DNA of 64,000 nucleotides from an uncultured Candidatus Actinomarina sp. (GTDB lineage Bacteria > Actinomycetota > Acidimicrobiia > Actinomarinales > Actinomarinaceae). Both the position numbers and the translations under genes were made by a program. Where the stretch lies: positions 504,056-568,055 of the forward strand of contig CACLXG010000001.1 of the NCBI GenBank assembly GCA_902610815.1, written 5' to 3'. Shown one piece after another: positions 15,694-24,692 of the stretch (within the stretch, counting starts at the first letter, position 1; each line of letters starts with the position of its first letter). Under the pieces are notes generated by a model that saw nothing but the letters and a program-made list of their open reading frames with translations, searched no databases and was not told where the DNA came from.

Positions 15694-16695
15694 TTAAGTA
15701 ATTATTGAGCTTAAACGGACATCATCAGCATTTATGTCGTTTGTTGTTAAATTATTTTGAGCAGCTACGCAAATCATTGCAGCATTATCAGTGGATAATT
15801 TTGGTGTTGGTAAGTAAATATTGAGGTCATTATTTTCTGCAAAAATATTCATTTTTTCTCTGAGTCTTGAATTAGCCATCACTCCACCACCTCCAGAAAT
15901 ATTTTTAACACCCGTTTCATTAACTGCTTTGACAAAATTTGATAATAATGAATCAACAATAGCCTCTTGATAAGATGCAGCAAAGTCTGCTTTTGTTACT
16001 TTGTCATTTAAATCTAGATTGTTCAAAAAATTTGTTGCGGCAGTTTTTAAGCCCGAAAATGAATAGTTATACTCATGCTTTGTTTTTGGCCGAGGAAGCT
16101 CTATTTTGTTAGGATCTCCACCTTCACCTATTTTTTGAATTGCTGGACCTCCTGGAAAACCGAATCCACAAAACCTAGATAATTTGTCAAAAGCTTCACC
16201 CGCTGCATCATCAATTGTTGTACCTAATAATTGGTAATTACCCCACTCTTCAACCAGTACAATTTGAGTATGGCCACCTGAAACTAAAAGTGTCATAAAT
16301 GGTGGTTTCATTGTTCTATTTTCAATTAATGGTGCAGCCAAATGTCCTACCATATGGTCAACAGTTAGAAATGGTTTATCTATAGACCAAGCTACTGACT
16401 TAGCAAAATTATATCCTACTACAAGACTTCCAACGAGACCGGGGCCATCTGTAGTTGAAACTATATCAATATCTGAAATTTGTAAATTTGCACTATTTAA
16501 CGACGCATGGAATATATTTCTTATCATCTCAGCATGTGCTCTTGATGCAACTTCAGGAACTACACCTCCAAATTTTTCATGTATATCTACTTGTGATGAA
16601 ATTGTATTTACTAACAATTCGTCACCTTTTAATATCGCAATAGCTGTTTCATCACATGATGTTTCAAATCCAAGAATTATTTTTTCATCAAGCAT
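15694..16695 (-). CDS. tsaD: tRNA N6-adenosine threonylcarbamoyltransferase TsaD
   Basis: A 333-residue Kae1/TsaD enzyme that transfers the threonylcarbamoyl group to A37 of ANN-decoding tRNAs. G-F-E-T-S-C-D-E-T at the N-terminus, the metal motif H-M-V-G-H, S-G-G-H-T, and the C-terminal S-G-G-G-V and S-T-D-N-A-A-M are present. The ATG encoding M-L-D-E-K is chosen because homology starts there; it overlaps rimI by 8 bases. With tsaB and tsaE just upstream it forms the usual t6A cluster; TsaC is not in the window. Confidence 0.96.
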   Translation of the reverse strand: MLDEKIILGFETSCDETAIAILKGDELLVNTISSQVDIHEKFGGVVPEVASRAHAEMIRNIFHASLNSANLQISDIDIVSTTDGPGLVGSLVVGYNFAKSVAWSIDKPFLTVDHMVGHLAAPLIENRTMKPPFMTLLVSGGHTQIVLVEEWGNYQLLGTTIDDAAGEAFDKLSRFCGFGFPGGPAIQKIGEGGDPNKIELPRPKTKHEYNYSFSGLKTAATNFLNNLDLNDKVTKADFAASYQEAIVDSLLSNFVKAVNETGVKNISGGGGVMANSRLREKMNIFAENNDLNIYLPTPKLSTDNAAMICVAAQNNLTTNDINADDVRLSSIIT

Positions 16696-17131
16696 AAACT
16701 TTCTCCAAATGAAATAAGTTAGCATCTTCATTTACATAATAATTTTTTCTAACACCATACTGTTTGAATCCAAAAGACTTATACAAATTTATAGCTATAT
16801 CATTCGACTGCCTTACTTCCAATAATATTTTGTTAAAATCAGATACCTCAAAATAAGAAATTAGCTCCTGTGTAAGTTTTTTTGCAATTGAATTATTTCT
16901 ATGACTTTCCAAGACTCCAATTCCTAAAATATGGATATCAAAAAACGTTTTTTGAATTGCAAGATACCCAACAATTTGATTGTCTTGTTCAAAAACCCAA
17001 TATACAAACTCTCCATTATTAATTTTGTTGTTGATCAAAACACTATCCCAAGCAGTCTCAAATAAACTTTTTTCTAATTTTGCTAACTTATCTGCTAATT
17101 CAATTGTTGATCTTTCAATTTTCTTAATCAT
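16688..17131 (-). CDS. rimI: GNAT acetyltransferase RimI-like
   Basis: A 147-residue Gcn5-related N-acetyltransferase. The acetyl-CoA region is recognisable as I-L-G-I-G-V-L-E-S-H-R-N-N-S-I-A-K-K-L in the middle, with the C-terminal L-Y-K-S-F-G-F phrase typical of RimI. RimI acetylates the N-terminus of ribosomal protein S18 in E. coli; the target here is inferred from synteny. It overlaps tsaB and tsaD by 8 bases each, the standard tsaB-rimI-tsaD arrangement. Confidence 0.85.
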   Translation of the reverse strand: MIKKIERSTIELADKLAKLEKSLFETAWDSVLINNKINNGEFVYWVFEQDNQIVGYLAIQKTFFDIHILGIGVLESHRNNSIAKKLTQELISYFEVSDFNKILLEVRQSNDIAINLYKSFGFKQYGVRKNYYVNEDANLFHLEKVYA

Positions 17132-17828
17132 GGAAGTTAACCTTACCTTCTAAACTTTTTGTTGAAAAGGATACGTCAGGTTCTCGCATATATTCAAGCC
17201 TGACTTCGTTAAAATTTGGAAAATCATTATTTTTAAATAATTCTTTTCCAATATTAAAAATATTTTCAGACGAGACATGTTCTGGAGACCCAAATTTAAT
17301 ATATGAATTTTCACCGAATAAATTTTCATTCAAACTGTGCCAATCACCTACTATAAGTTTTTTATCGTTATCTTCTTCTAATTTAATCTTTAGGTTTTCA
17401 GCATTTAGAACCTCTGGTTCAGAATCTCTCACAACTCCACCCGGTACTGGCTTATATAAACAAAATGCGTATTCCTCTCTCTTAATGTCAATAATTGTAC
17501 AAATTTTTCTGTGACCAGTGTGTGCCGCGAAAGCTAACGCGTCTAGTCCATTTACAGGCACCAATGGGATTCCTAGGCTGCCACATACTCCCTGTGCTAC
17601 TGCTAGACCAATTCTTAAACTTGTATAATAACCAGGACCAATATCAAGATACACTACACTAATGTCGGACTTTTCTATTCTCGACTTCTTTGTTATTTCA
17701 TCGATTGATTTAATCAATAAATTCGTAGTACCATTTTCTGATAAAACAGAACTGCTAGAAATCAATTTATCATCGTGAATGGCTACAGAAATATATCTGC
17801 CTGAAGTTGAAATGGATAAGCTATACAT
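17124..17828 (-). CDS. tsaB: tRNA threonylcarbamoyladenosine biosynthesis protein TsaB
   Basis: A 234-residue ASKHA-fold partner of TsaD. The N-terminal S-I-S-T-S-G-R with a following V-A-I-H, then Y-L-D-I-G-P-G-Y-Y-T-S-L-R-I-G-L-A near residue 65, match the family core. TsaB forms a heterodimer with TsaD and recruits TsaE. It overlaps tsaE by 8 bases upstream and rimI downstream. Confidence 0.92.
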   Translation of the reverse strand: MYSLSISTSGRYISVAIHDDKLISSSSVLSENGTTNLLIKSIDEITKKSRIEKSDISVVYLDIGPGYYTSLRIGLAVAQGVCGSLGIPLVPVNGLDALAFAAHTGHRKICTIIDIKREEYAFCLYKPVPGGVVRDSEPEVLNAENLKIKLEEDNDKKLIVGDWHSLNENLFGENSYIKFGSPEHVSSENIFNIGKELFKNNDFPNFNEVRLEYMREPDVSFSTKSLEGKVNFHD

Positions 17829-18243
17829 TTATAAAAATTTCTCTAGTGTGTTCATCAACTATGTTAATTTCAATCAAATCCATTATAGGAATATTTGCTT
17901 CAGCCATTAAATTTGCCCACTCAATTAGTACTAGAGTATTTTCTTCATTTAATGGTAAATCTAAATCAATAAACTCGGACCAACTACCAAGGCGATACAA
18001 ATCTACATGGAATATTTTAATTTCTCCAACTTCATAATTTTTGACAATATTAAAAGTTGGAGAAGTAACAACATCATTGCATCCAAAGAATTTTATAATT
18101 TTTTTTGCAATAGTAGTTTTACCTGCTCCCAGAGGACCTGACAATCCAATTATTTTTGGAAGAATTAAACTTTTTAAATAACTGTCAAGAAAGTTATCTA
18201 AATCATCTTCTTTAATAAAATTACTCAACTTCAACTCTTTCAA
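17821..18243 (-). CDS. tsaE: tRNA threonylcarbamoyladenosine biosynthesis ATPase TsaE
   Basis: A 140-residue P-loop ATPase that cycles the TsaB-TsaD complex. Walker A is G-P-L-G-A-G-K-T-T near residue 38. Family motifs S-P-T-F-N-I-V and H-V-D-L-Y-R-L-G follow, with L-I-E-W-A at about residue 108. It is translated from within the end of alr (23-base overlap) and overlaps tsaB. Confidence 0.94.
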   Translation of the reverse strand: MKELKLSNFIKEDDLDNFLDSYLKSLILPKIIGLSGPLGAGKTTIAKKIIKFFGCNDVVTSPTFNIVKNYEVGEIKIFHVDLYRLGSWSEFIDLDLPLNEENTLVLIEWANLMAEANIPIMDLIEINIVDEHTREIFINV

Positions 18244-19306
18244 GTCTTTTAGACATGTTAGTTAAAATTTCCCACTCAATTGTTTTATTCCATTGGGCAA
18301 TGTCAGAAACAGAAATATTCAACTTACCATCCATAGAATTACCTAAAACAGTTACTTCATCATCAATTTGAACATTTACATCTGTAACATCAAATAATAT
18401 TTGATCCATTGTGACCCGGCCAATTAAATTACAAAATTGATTATTTACAATAACTTTTCCATCAGGAAACGAATTCCATGGATAGCCATCACCATAACCA
18501 ATAGGTGCGGTCGCAATAATTGAGTCTCTAGATAATGTTTGTGCTTTTCCATAAGAAACTGCCTCACCTTTTTTTCTAGTTTGTAAATTAGAAATTCTAG
18601 TTTTTATTTCCAAAGTTGGTTTAAGTTTATTTTCATTGTCAACTGCTGTAATTTGAACACCATATGCTGCTATCCCTACTCTTGCCATATTAAAAGATGA
18701 ATCGAGATTGTAAAAAGATGATGCCGAGTTGTCTATATGTAAAATTAAGTTGCTTGAGTCAATATCTGCAATTGTATTTTCAAATAATTTAATTGATCTT
18801 TTAGTCTCTATTTCATCTGTGTCTGCCAATGGAAAGTGGGTACAAATACCAACTAAATTCAAGTTTGAATCTTCTATTCTTCTAAAAAAATCTTTAAATT
18901 TTTCTGGAGAAAAACCTAATCTATGCATTCCAGTATCAATTTTTAGATGAACATTAAAAGTGCTTCCATTATCAATAAGCGCATTGATAAAACTTTCATT
19001 GTATACAGTAAGGTCTAAATTATTAATTCTTATCTTTTCTATTTGACTGATTGAAGGTTCAGATAACAACAGCACTCTTGCTTTTTTTGCATGTTCTTTA
19101 ACTTGGATTCCCTCATCTACTGAAGCTACTGCAAACCATGCAACTCCTGCTTCTGTTGCGCTATTTACTGCCCATTCAATACCATGACCATAAGCATTGG
19201 CTTTAACTACAAGACATAAATTTTTTTGGGTTAATTCTTTAAGATACAAAAGATTGTTTAAAAAATTTGTTTTTTTTAGATATATAAATCCTCTATCCAT
19301 ATTCAC
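18221..19306 (-). CDS. alr: Alanine racemase
   Basis: A 361-residue PLP enzyme that makes D-alanine for peptidoglycan. The PLP lysine lies in V-V-K-A-N-A-Y-G-H-G near residue 33, the catalytic tyrosine in G-Y-G-D-G-Y, and G-R-V-T-M-D-Q is the substrate-binding motif. The first ATG overlaps the upstream nuclease-like stop; a second in-frame ATG two codons on is also possible. Its presence shows a D-Ala-containing cell wall. Confidence 0.95.
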   Translation of the reverse strand: MNMDRGFIYLKKTNFLNNLLYLKELTQKNLCLVVKANAYGHGIEWAVNSATEAGVAWFAVASVDEGIQVKEHAKKARVLLLSEPSISQIEKIRINNLDLTVYNESFINALIDNGSTFNVHLKIDTGMHRLGFSPEKFKDFFRRIEDSNLNLVGICTHFPLADTDEIETKRSIKLFENTIADIDSSNLILHIDNSASSFYNLDSSFNMARVGIAAYGVQITAVDNENKLKPTLEIKTRISNLQTRKKGEAVSYGKAQTLSRDSIIATAPIGYGDGYPWNSFPDGKVIVNNQFCNLIGRVTMDQILFDVTDVNVQIDDEVTVLGNSMDGKLNISVSDIAQWNKTIEWEILTNMSKRLERVEVE

Positions 19307-19743
19307 ACAATACGAGTCATTAAATTTTTCATGATTTCACCATCAAAATAATAACCCTGCCAACCAGCTCTCTTTGCGTTATCAGATAATTTCTTTCTTT
19401 TTATAAACATTTCTTGTGTTTGTAAGTCAGATGATAAATAAAAAATTGAATGATTATTATCATTTTTTAAAATTAAGAATAAGGGAAAGTATATTCCTGA
19501 ATCCATTCGATCTTTTTGTGGACCCCAGGCTGCTCCTAAAATTCTTTTTGGAATTTTATCAATATTTTTTGTTTGCTTAGTCTTTACTTGGGCTAAATAT
19601 CCACAAAAATCACAAATAATGTCAGCACATTTAAAATTGGGCGGCAATTGTTTGAGTGTATTTTGATGTTTACATTTAAAACAATCAAACTTCTTGATTA
19701 GTTTTTCTCCCCAATCACCTAATTTTTGCTTATCAGTTGCCAT
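19303..19743 (-). CDS. DpnI-like PD-(D/E)XK nuclease-fold protein, orphan
   Basis: A 146-residue protein resembling the catalytic part of DpnI / Dam-replacing proteins. Cysteines at 21, 24, 39, 44 and 47 suggest a zinc-stabilised core. The putative active site A-D41-I ... Q52-V-K54 has the same D-to-(E/Q)-to-K spacing (11 and 2) as Asp53-Glu64-Lys66 of DpnI, with Q in place of E. No winged-helix m6A-reading domain, methyltransferase or other restriction gene is nearby. It is tucked between glmS (4-base gap) and alr (4-base overlap), so it is co-expressed with cell-wall genes. Function unknown; a DNA-end or methyl-DNA nuclease, or an inactive relative, are possible. Confidence 0.6.
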   Translation of the reverse strand: MATDKQKLGDWGEKLIKKFDCFKCKHQNTLKQLPPNFKCADIICDFCGYLAQVKTKQTKNIDKIPKRILGAAWGPQKDRMDSGIYFPLFLILKNDNNHSIFYLSSDLQTQEMFIKRKKLSDNAKRAGWQGYYFDGEIMKNLMTRIV

Positions 19744-19747
19744 AAGC

Positions 19748-21544
19748 TTATTCTACAGTAACTGATTTTGCTAAGTTCCTTGGTTGATCGATCGACTCAC
19801 CATTTAAATTTGCTACGTGATACGCAATGAACTGCAGAGGAATTATAGATATAACTGTAGTTAGAATTTCATTACTATCTGGAAGAGTGACATATTCGTC
19901 AGATATATTTTCTAATTTTTCTGATTGATTATCACCAATTGCTATGACATAAGCTCCTCTAGCAATAACCTCTTGTACATTACTAGTTGTTTTGTCTAAC
20001 AAGTGATTTTGACTAGCAGTTACAATTATTGGAGTTCCGTCTTCAATTAAAGCTAAAGTTCCGTGTTTTAGTTCTCCAGCTGCTAACGCTTCTGCATGCA
20101 AGTAAGAAATCTCTTTTAATTTTAAAGCACCTTCCGCTGCAAGTGCATAATCTAGCCCTCTCCCAATAAAATAAATATCATTCTTTTTATAAATTTTTTC
20201 AGATATATCTTTTATTTGTTTTTCACAATCCATAGTCTCTTCAATCAATTTTGGTAGTTCAGCAATCTCATCAAAAGAAACATCTAATTTATTTTGCGAA
20301 TCCCAATGTTTAGCTAACAGTAATTGTCCAACTAACATTCCAAGATAAGCTTTAGTTGAAGCTACGCCTATTTCTGGGCCAACGTGTAAGTAAAAAACGT
20401 TGTCAGCCATTCTTGCTAACGAGCTACCTACAACATTCACTAAAGCAAGGACATGAGCACCATTTTCCTTTAATAGCTCTGTCGCAGCAATAGTGTCCAT
20501 AGTTTCACCAGATTGTGAAATTACAATGCCTAAATCGTTTTTGCCAACTATTGGTTCTCTATATCTAAATTCCGAAGCAAGTTCTACACTGACTGGAACT
20601 CCTAGAACTTTTTCAAATAGGTCTTTTCCGAATAAACCAGCATGGTAAGCAGTACCACATGCAACTATCCAAATTTTTTCATACTTTGATGCTTCATCTT
20701 GTTTAATTGGAATTTCTTTAGAAGTTGTTTCAAGTCTTCCAGAAATGGTTCGCTCTATTACTTCTGACTGTTCAAGTATTTCTTTATACATAAAGTGGTC
20801 ATACCCAAGCTTTTCAGCTTCGGAAACCTCCCAGTCTATTTCTTGAATTTCTCTTTCAATCTCGTTCAATTCTGAATCAAACAACTTATATTGACCATTT
20901 TTAATTTCTACAAAATCCCCATTTTCCAAAAAAATCATTTTATTTGTGTGTTCTAAAATAGCTGCTGAATCAGATGCTAGAAATACTTCGTTTTCTCCAA
21001 CACCTAAGACAAGAGGACTCATTAAACGGCCTGCAACAATTGTTCCTTCTTCTTTTGTAGTAGTTACAACAAGAGCATATGTTCCTTCTAAAGTTTTTGC
21101 TACATCAATTACAGTTTTCAACAATTGACCATTCCATTTTCTACTTAACTCAACTGCAACAACCTCTGTGTCAGTATCAGATTTAAATCCAAAACCTTCT
21201 TCTAAAAGATCTTTCTTAATTTCTGCATAGTTCTCGATTATTCCATTATGAATGATTGCAAATTCTTCACTATTGTCAGAATGTGGATGAGCATTAACAT
21301 CATTTGGAACTCCATGAGTTGCCCATCTTGTATGACCAATACCTATATTGCCTTTAATATTGCTATCTTTTAAATGATTTTTTAAAACGTCAAGTTTACC
21401 TTCTTTTTTTTCGACAGTAATTTTGTTACCATCAGAAATTGCAATTCCAGCTGAATCGTATCCTCGATACTCTAAACGTGATAAACCATTAATTAGAATT
21501 GGTAATGGTTCTTTTGGGCCTGAATACCCGACTATTCCACACAT
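19748..21544 (-). CDS. glmS: Glutamine-fructose-6-phosphate aminotransferase (isomerizing)
   Basis: A 598-residue enzyme that makes glucosamine-6-phosphate, the first step to UDP-GlcNAc. The N-terminal glutaminase begins with the nucleophile (M)C-G-I-V-G-Y. G-H-T-R-W-A-T-H-G and H-N-G-I-I-E-N follow. Two SIS sugar-isomerase domains fill the C-terminal half, ending D-Q-P-R-N-L-A-K-S-V-T-V-E. A GGAG lies upstream of the ATG. Control is probably through the glmS ribozyme in its 5' leader. Confidence 0.98.
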   Translation of the reverse strand: MCGIVGYSGPKEPLPILINGLSRLEYRGYDSAGIAISDGNKITVEKKEGKLDVLKNHLKDSNIKGNIGIGHTRWATHGVPNDVNAHPHSDNSEEFAIIHNGIIENYAEIKKDLLEEGFGFKSDTDTEVVAVELSRKWNGQLLKTVIDVAKTLEGTYALVVTTTKEEGTIVAGRLMSPLVLGVGENEVFLASDSAAILEHTNKMIFLENGDFVEIKNGQYKLFDSELNEIEREIQEIDWEVSEAEKLGYDHFMYKEILEQSEVIERTISGRLETTSKEIPIKQDEASKYEKIWIVACGTAYHAGLFGKDLFEKVLGVPVSVELASEFRYREPIVGKNDLGIVISQSGETMDTIAATELLKENGAHVLALVNVVGSSLARMADNVFYLHVGPEIGVASTKAYLGMLVGQLLLAKHWDSQNKLDVSFDEIAELPKLIEETMDCEKQIKDISEKIYKKNDIYFIGRGLDYALAAEGALKLKEISYLHAEALAAGELKHGTLALIEDGTPIIVTASQNHLLDKTTSNVQEVIARGAYVIAIGDNQSEKLENISDEYVTLPDSNEILTTVISIIPLQFIAYHVANLNGESIDQPRNLAKSVTVE

Positions 21545-21556
21545 TATATCTCCATT

Positions 21557-21725
21557 CCAACGAGCAGGTTAAAATAAAGACTGCTGTAAATTGTCTCTGT
21601 TCACAGATTTCTCTATGTTTTTAAACAATTTATTACGACTGCAGAGCCGAGTATGCATCCGCCGAATGTTTCGATAACATACTTCCTCGTCACCTTTTTC
21701 AAGGCCTGGCGCTAATTGCTCGTTA
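21557..21725 (-). ncRNA. glmS ribozyme (GlcN6P-responsive self-cleaving riboswitch)
   Basis: The 200-base leader between glmM and glmS contains the conserved glmS ribozyme core, in order on the minus strand: A-GCGCCAG (cleavage expected between 21713 and 21712), a P1-like hairpin CCTT-GAAA-AAGG, GACGAGG (21685-21691), TATCGA, TTCGGCGGATGCAT (21652-21665) and ACTCGGCT. The stem AGTATG/CATACT closes the central part, and a downstream AAATTGT/ACAATTT helix fits the 3' support domain. Glucosamine-6-phosphate acts as cofactor for cleavage, which lowers glmS mRNA. An 8-bp helix also flanks the whole element. The identity is strong by motif; activity is not shown. Confidence 0.9.
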
Positions 21726-21746
21726 TTACAATTATAAGAAACTTAT

Positions 21747-23054
21747 TTAAGTTTGTAAGAAGTTTTTAATTTTGTTGACTAAATTTTCACTGAATTTCTC
21801 AACAGACTCTTCCTCACTAGCCTCGACAAGCACTCTAAGAAGCGGTTCTGTGCCAGAATTTCTTATTAAGTATCTACCATCTAAATTTTCTTCCTCTGAC
21901 AATGTCTTTGCTATATTGTCTAATTCTTCTAATTGGTTTATATCCGGCATATTGTTTAGTTCTATATTGATTAGCCTTTGTGGATACTCTTTAATATTGT
22001 CCTTACGAAATTGCGATAAAGTGGTTTTAAAAAAAGATAAAGCTTTTAAAGAATATATTAATGTAAGAAGACCATCACCTACTGGAAGTTTGTCTGAAAT
22101 TATTATATGTCCAGATTGCTCACCACCAATGGAAGCATTACTTTCTAACATTGCTTCTGCAACATATTTATCACCAACAGCTGTTTCAATATTTTTAAAA
22201 TTATTTTTTTCCATTGCAGTTTTAAATCCAAAATTAGACATAACAGTTGAAACAACTACGTCATTGTTGAGTTGATTGGTAGAGGATAAATATTTTGCAA
22301 TTAATAATATTAAGATATCCCCATTGCAGGTAATACCATCTTCATCGACCATTATGAGCCTATCTGCATCTCCGTCAAATGCAGCACCAATCTCGCCTTT
22401 TTTTAGATTTTCGATTAAATTTTCTGTATGCGTAGCGCCGCTAGCTAAATTTATATTTTCCCCATTAGGCTCATTTGCAATCATTTTAAATTTAGAGTCA
22501 TTATCTTTTAATAACTCCTCTATTATTTTGTAAGCAGAGCCGTTTGCACTATCTATAAGTAAATCAAAATCTGTTAAGTCAAAATCAAGGTCCCGATTAA
22601 GAAATTCAAAATAAACTTTAAATCCCTCTTCAGAGTCCTTATAGCTAGTATGTGCATTTGGTAAAGAAATATTTTCAATATTTGCTTCAATTTCGATTTC
22701 AATTTCATCTTGAAGCTTAGAGCCATTTTCATCAATTAATTTAATGCCGTTATATTCACTTGGATTATGAGAAGCTGAAATTACAATACCTAGATTATGT
22801 CCAAAATGATCTAGCAATACTGGCATAGATCCTGAAGGTAATATTCCATAATTAATTACTTCAATATTTTCTGAAAATCCTTCACAAATCCAATCTAATA
22901 TTTCTAATGAAGAAACACGTGTATCGAGAATTACGGCAACAGATGTCGGTCTTAAAATATTTTCAACAGAACAAGTAACATTAGAAACTATTTCTTTAGT
23001 TAAATTTTTATTTGGAATACCTCGGATTCCATCGGTACCGAAATATTTCTTCAA
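21747..23054 (-). CDS. glmM: Phosphoglucosamine mutase
   Basis: A 435-residue alpha-D-phosphohexomutase that converts GlcN-6-P to GlcN-1-P, directly after GlmS in the pathway. F-G-T-D-G-I-R-G at the N-terminus, the phosphoserine loop I-S-A-S-H-N-P, the Mg2+ loop D-G-D-A-D-R and the C-terminal phosphate site R-N-S-G-T-E-P are all intact. It lies between rpsI and glmS in the same direction, as in many actinobacteria. Confidence 0.96.
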   Translation of the reverse strand: MKKYFGTDGIRGIPNKNLTKEIVSNVTCSVENILRPTSVAVILDTRVSSLEILDWICEGFSENIEVINYGILPSGSMPVLLDHFGHNLGIVISASHNPSEYNGIKLIDENGSKLQDEIEIEIEANIENISLPNAHTSYKDSEEGFKVYFEFLNRDLDFDLTDFDLLIDSANGSAYKIIEELLKDNDSKFKMIANEPNGENINLASGATHTENLIENLKKGEIGAAFDGDADRLIMVDEDGITCNGDILILLIAKYLSSTNQLNNDVVVSTVMSNFGFKTAMEKNNFKNIETAVGDKYVAEAMLESNASIGGEQSGHIIISDKLPVGDGLLTLIYSLKALSFFKTTLSQFRKDNIKEYPQRLINIELNNMPDINQLEELDNIAKTLSEEENLDGRYLIRNSGTEPLLRVLVEASEEESVEKFSENLVNKIKNFLQT

Positions 23055-23061
23055 TTTGTTT

Positions 23062-23451
23062 TTATCTCTTAGTAAACTGTTCAGCTCTTCTAGCTTTTTT
23101 TAGACCGTATTTCTTACGCTCTACCTTACGAGCATCTCTTGTAAGAAGTCCTGCCTTCTTAAGCTTTGGCCTTAGTTCAGGATCCATTTTGATTAATGCT
23201 CTAGATATTCCAAGAGCTACCGCATCTGACTGAGCAGAAAGCCCACTTCCGTTTACATTAACTGCAATATCGAATTTGCCTTCAAGAGAAACAACTTTAA
23301 ATGGTTTTTCAATTGTCATTTTCATAGAAGGGCTCGGAAAATATTGTTCTAAATCTTTTCCATTAAATGTAAACTTACCGTTTCCTTCAGTAATAGTTAC
23401 TCTTGCAACAGAAGATTTTCTTCTTCCAGTTCCATAAAAATTATCAGGCAT
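23062..23451 (-). CDS. rpsI: 30S ribosomal protein S9
   Basis: A 129-residue S9 whose C-terminal tail reaches the P-site tRNA. Y-G-T-G-R-R-K-S-S-V-A-R near the start and the terminal K-K-A-R-R-A-E-Q-F-T-K-R are typical. I choose the ATG encoding M-P-D-N-F, which overlaps the rplM stop by 8 bases, over a TTG three codons upstream. Confidence 0.97.
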   Translation of the reverse strand: MPDNFYGTGRRKSSVARVTITEGNGKFTFNGKDLEQYFPSPSMKMTIEKPFKVVSLEGKFDIAVNVNGSGLSAQSDAVALGISRALIKMDPELRPKLKKAGLLTRDARKVERKKYGLKKARRAEQFTKR

Positions 23452-23905
23452 TTTCTTCAACTTTCTTTATATTAAAAACTAATTCCTTCGGGTTTTGACT
23501 TTGATGAGGGTGATTAGCATCAGGATAAATATGTAACTTTTTCAATACAGCTCTTCCAAGACGATTTTTTGGAAGCATGCCCCATACTGCTCTTTCAATG
23601 ATTTTTTCAGGCTTTCTTTGTTTTAATGAATTAAAGCTTTCAGATTTAATTCCCCCAGGATAACCGGAGTGAGAGTGATACATTTTTTGTTCAGGTTTTT
23701 TTGAAGTAATTGCAATTTTTCCAGCATTTATTACGACAACATGATCACCTACATCTAAATGGGGTGCATACTGTGGTTTATGTTTACCACGTAATATTTG
23801 AGCTAATTCACTTGCTAAACGGCCAATGGGTAGCCCTGATGCATCAACTAAGTGCCATTCACGCTCGGAAGCTTCTATTCCTTTAAATGTTGTTTTAGTA
23901 TTCAT
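23444..23905 (-). CDS. rplM: 50S ribosomal protein L13
   Basis: A 153-residue L13, an early-assembly large-subunit protein. W-H-L-V-D-A-S-G-x-P-I-G-R-L-A near residue 17, the core R-G-K-H-K-P and the G-M-L-P-K-N-R-L-G-R motif are typical. It precedes rpsI in the conserved L13-S9 pair. A TATACT box with a TTTTCA at 17-base spacing lies about 50 bases upstream, after the truA stop, so the pair may have its own promoter. Confidence 0.97.
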   Translation of the reverse strand: MNTKTTFKGIEASEREWHLVDASGLPIGRLASELAQILRGKHKPQYAPHLDVGDHVVVINAGKIAITSKKPEQKMYHSHSGYPGGIKSESFNSLKQRKPEKIIERAVWGMLPKNRLGRAVLKKLHIYPDANHPHQSQNPKELVFNIKKVEENA

Positions 23906-23966
23906 TTATCAATCTTTTTGAATTGTAACGAAATACTAGTATAAAGTGCATTTATATTTATGAAAA

Positions 23967-24692
23967 CTAGTATTTAACATTCCAAAGTACTAGACCATTT
24001 GGAGGAGCTAAATAGTTAAGCCTTGCATTTTTGGGATTAATAAGATTTTTAGAAACTTCATCACTTGAAACTTTATTCTCACAATAAGCTATTTGGACAC
24101 CAACTATATTACGCACCATGTTTCTCAAGAAGGAGTTACCAGTAATTGTATACTCAAAAAAATCACGCTTTTTTATCCAGTTACTCTTGTATATTTTTCT
24201 ATTTGGGTTTTTATTTACATCCTTTTTTGAAAAAGCAGAAAAATTATGTTCACCTACAAACAACTGTGATAAATAGTTTAGTTTTTTTATATCTAATTTC
24301 TTCGGATAAATATATGATTGACTACCCAAGTAAGGATATTGTTGGTTTATATCTGATACAAAATATTTATAAGTTCTTTCAAATGCATCAAACCTAGCAT
24401 GGAAGCTGTCATTTATTGTCTTGAAAGAATTTATTGAGATTTTGGAACCTAAAATTTTATTCAAAGAATTTATTGTTTTGTCATTTATAACTAATTCCGT
24501 TTTTATATTTATTACTTGTCCCTTTGCATGGACCCCTGCATCTGTTCTACCGGAGTAATTTAATTCATATTTTTCAGTAAATATTTCTAATGCTTTTTGG
24601 AATTCACCTTGTACAGTTTTTTTTTCTTTCTGTATTTGAAAACCGTGAAAATCAGTTCCGTCGTAGGAAATAATTAACTTGTAGTTTTTCAT
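23967..24692 (-). CDS. truA: tRNA pseudouridine synthase A
   Basis: A 241-residue enzyme that makes pseudouridine at tRNA positions 38-40. The catalytic aspartate is in S-G-R-T-D-A-G-V-H-A at about residues 46-55. G-x-D-F-H-G-F-Q at the N-terminus and F-L-R-N-M-V-R-N-I-V-G near 190 are family hallmarks. It follows rpoA-rplQ and an unidentified membrane protein, sharing one base with the latter's stop. Confidence 0.95.
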   Translation of the reverse strand: MKNYKLIISYDGTDFHGFQIQKEKKTVQGEFQKALEIFTEKYELNYSGRTDAGVHAKGQVINIKTELVINDKTINSLNKILGSKISINSFKTINDSFHARFDAFERTYKYFVSDINQQYPYLGSQSYIYPKKLDIKKLNYLSQLFVGEHNFSAFSKKDVNKNPNRKIYKSNWIKKRDFFEYTITGNSFLRNMVRNIVGVQIAYCENKVSSDEVSKNLINPKNARLNYLAPPNGLVLWNVKY

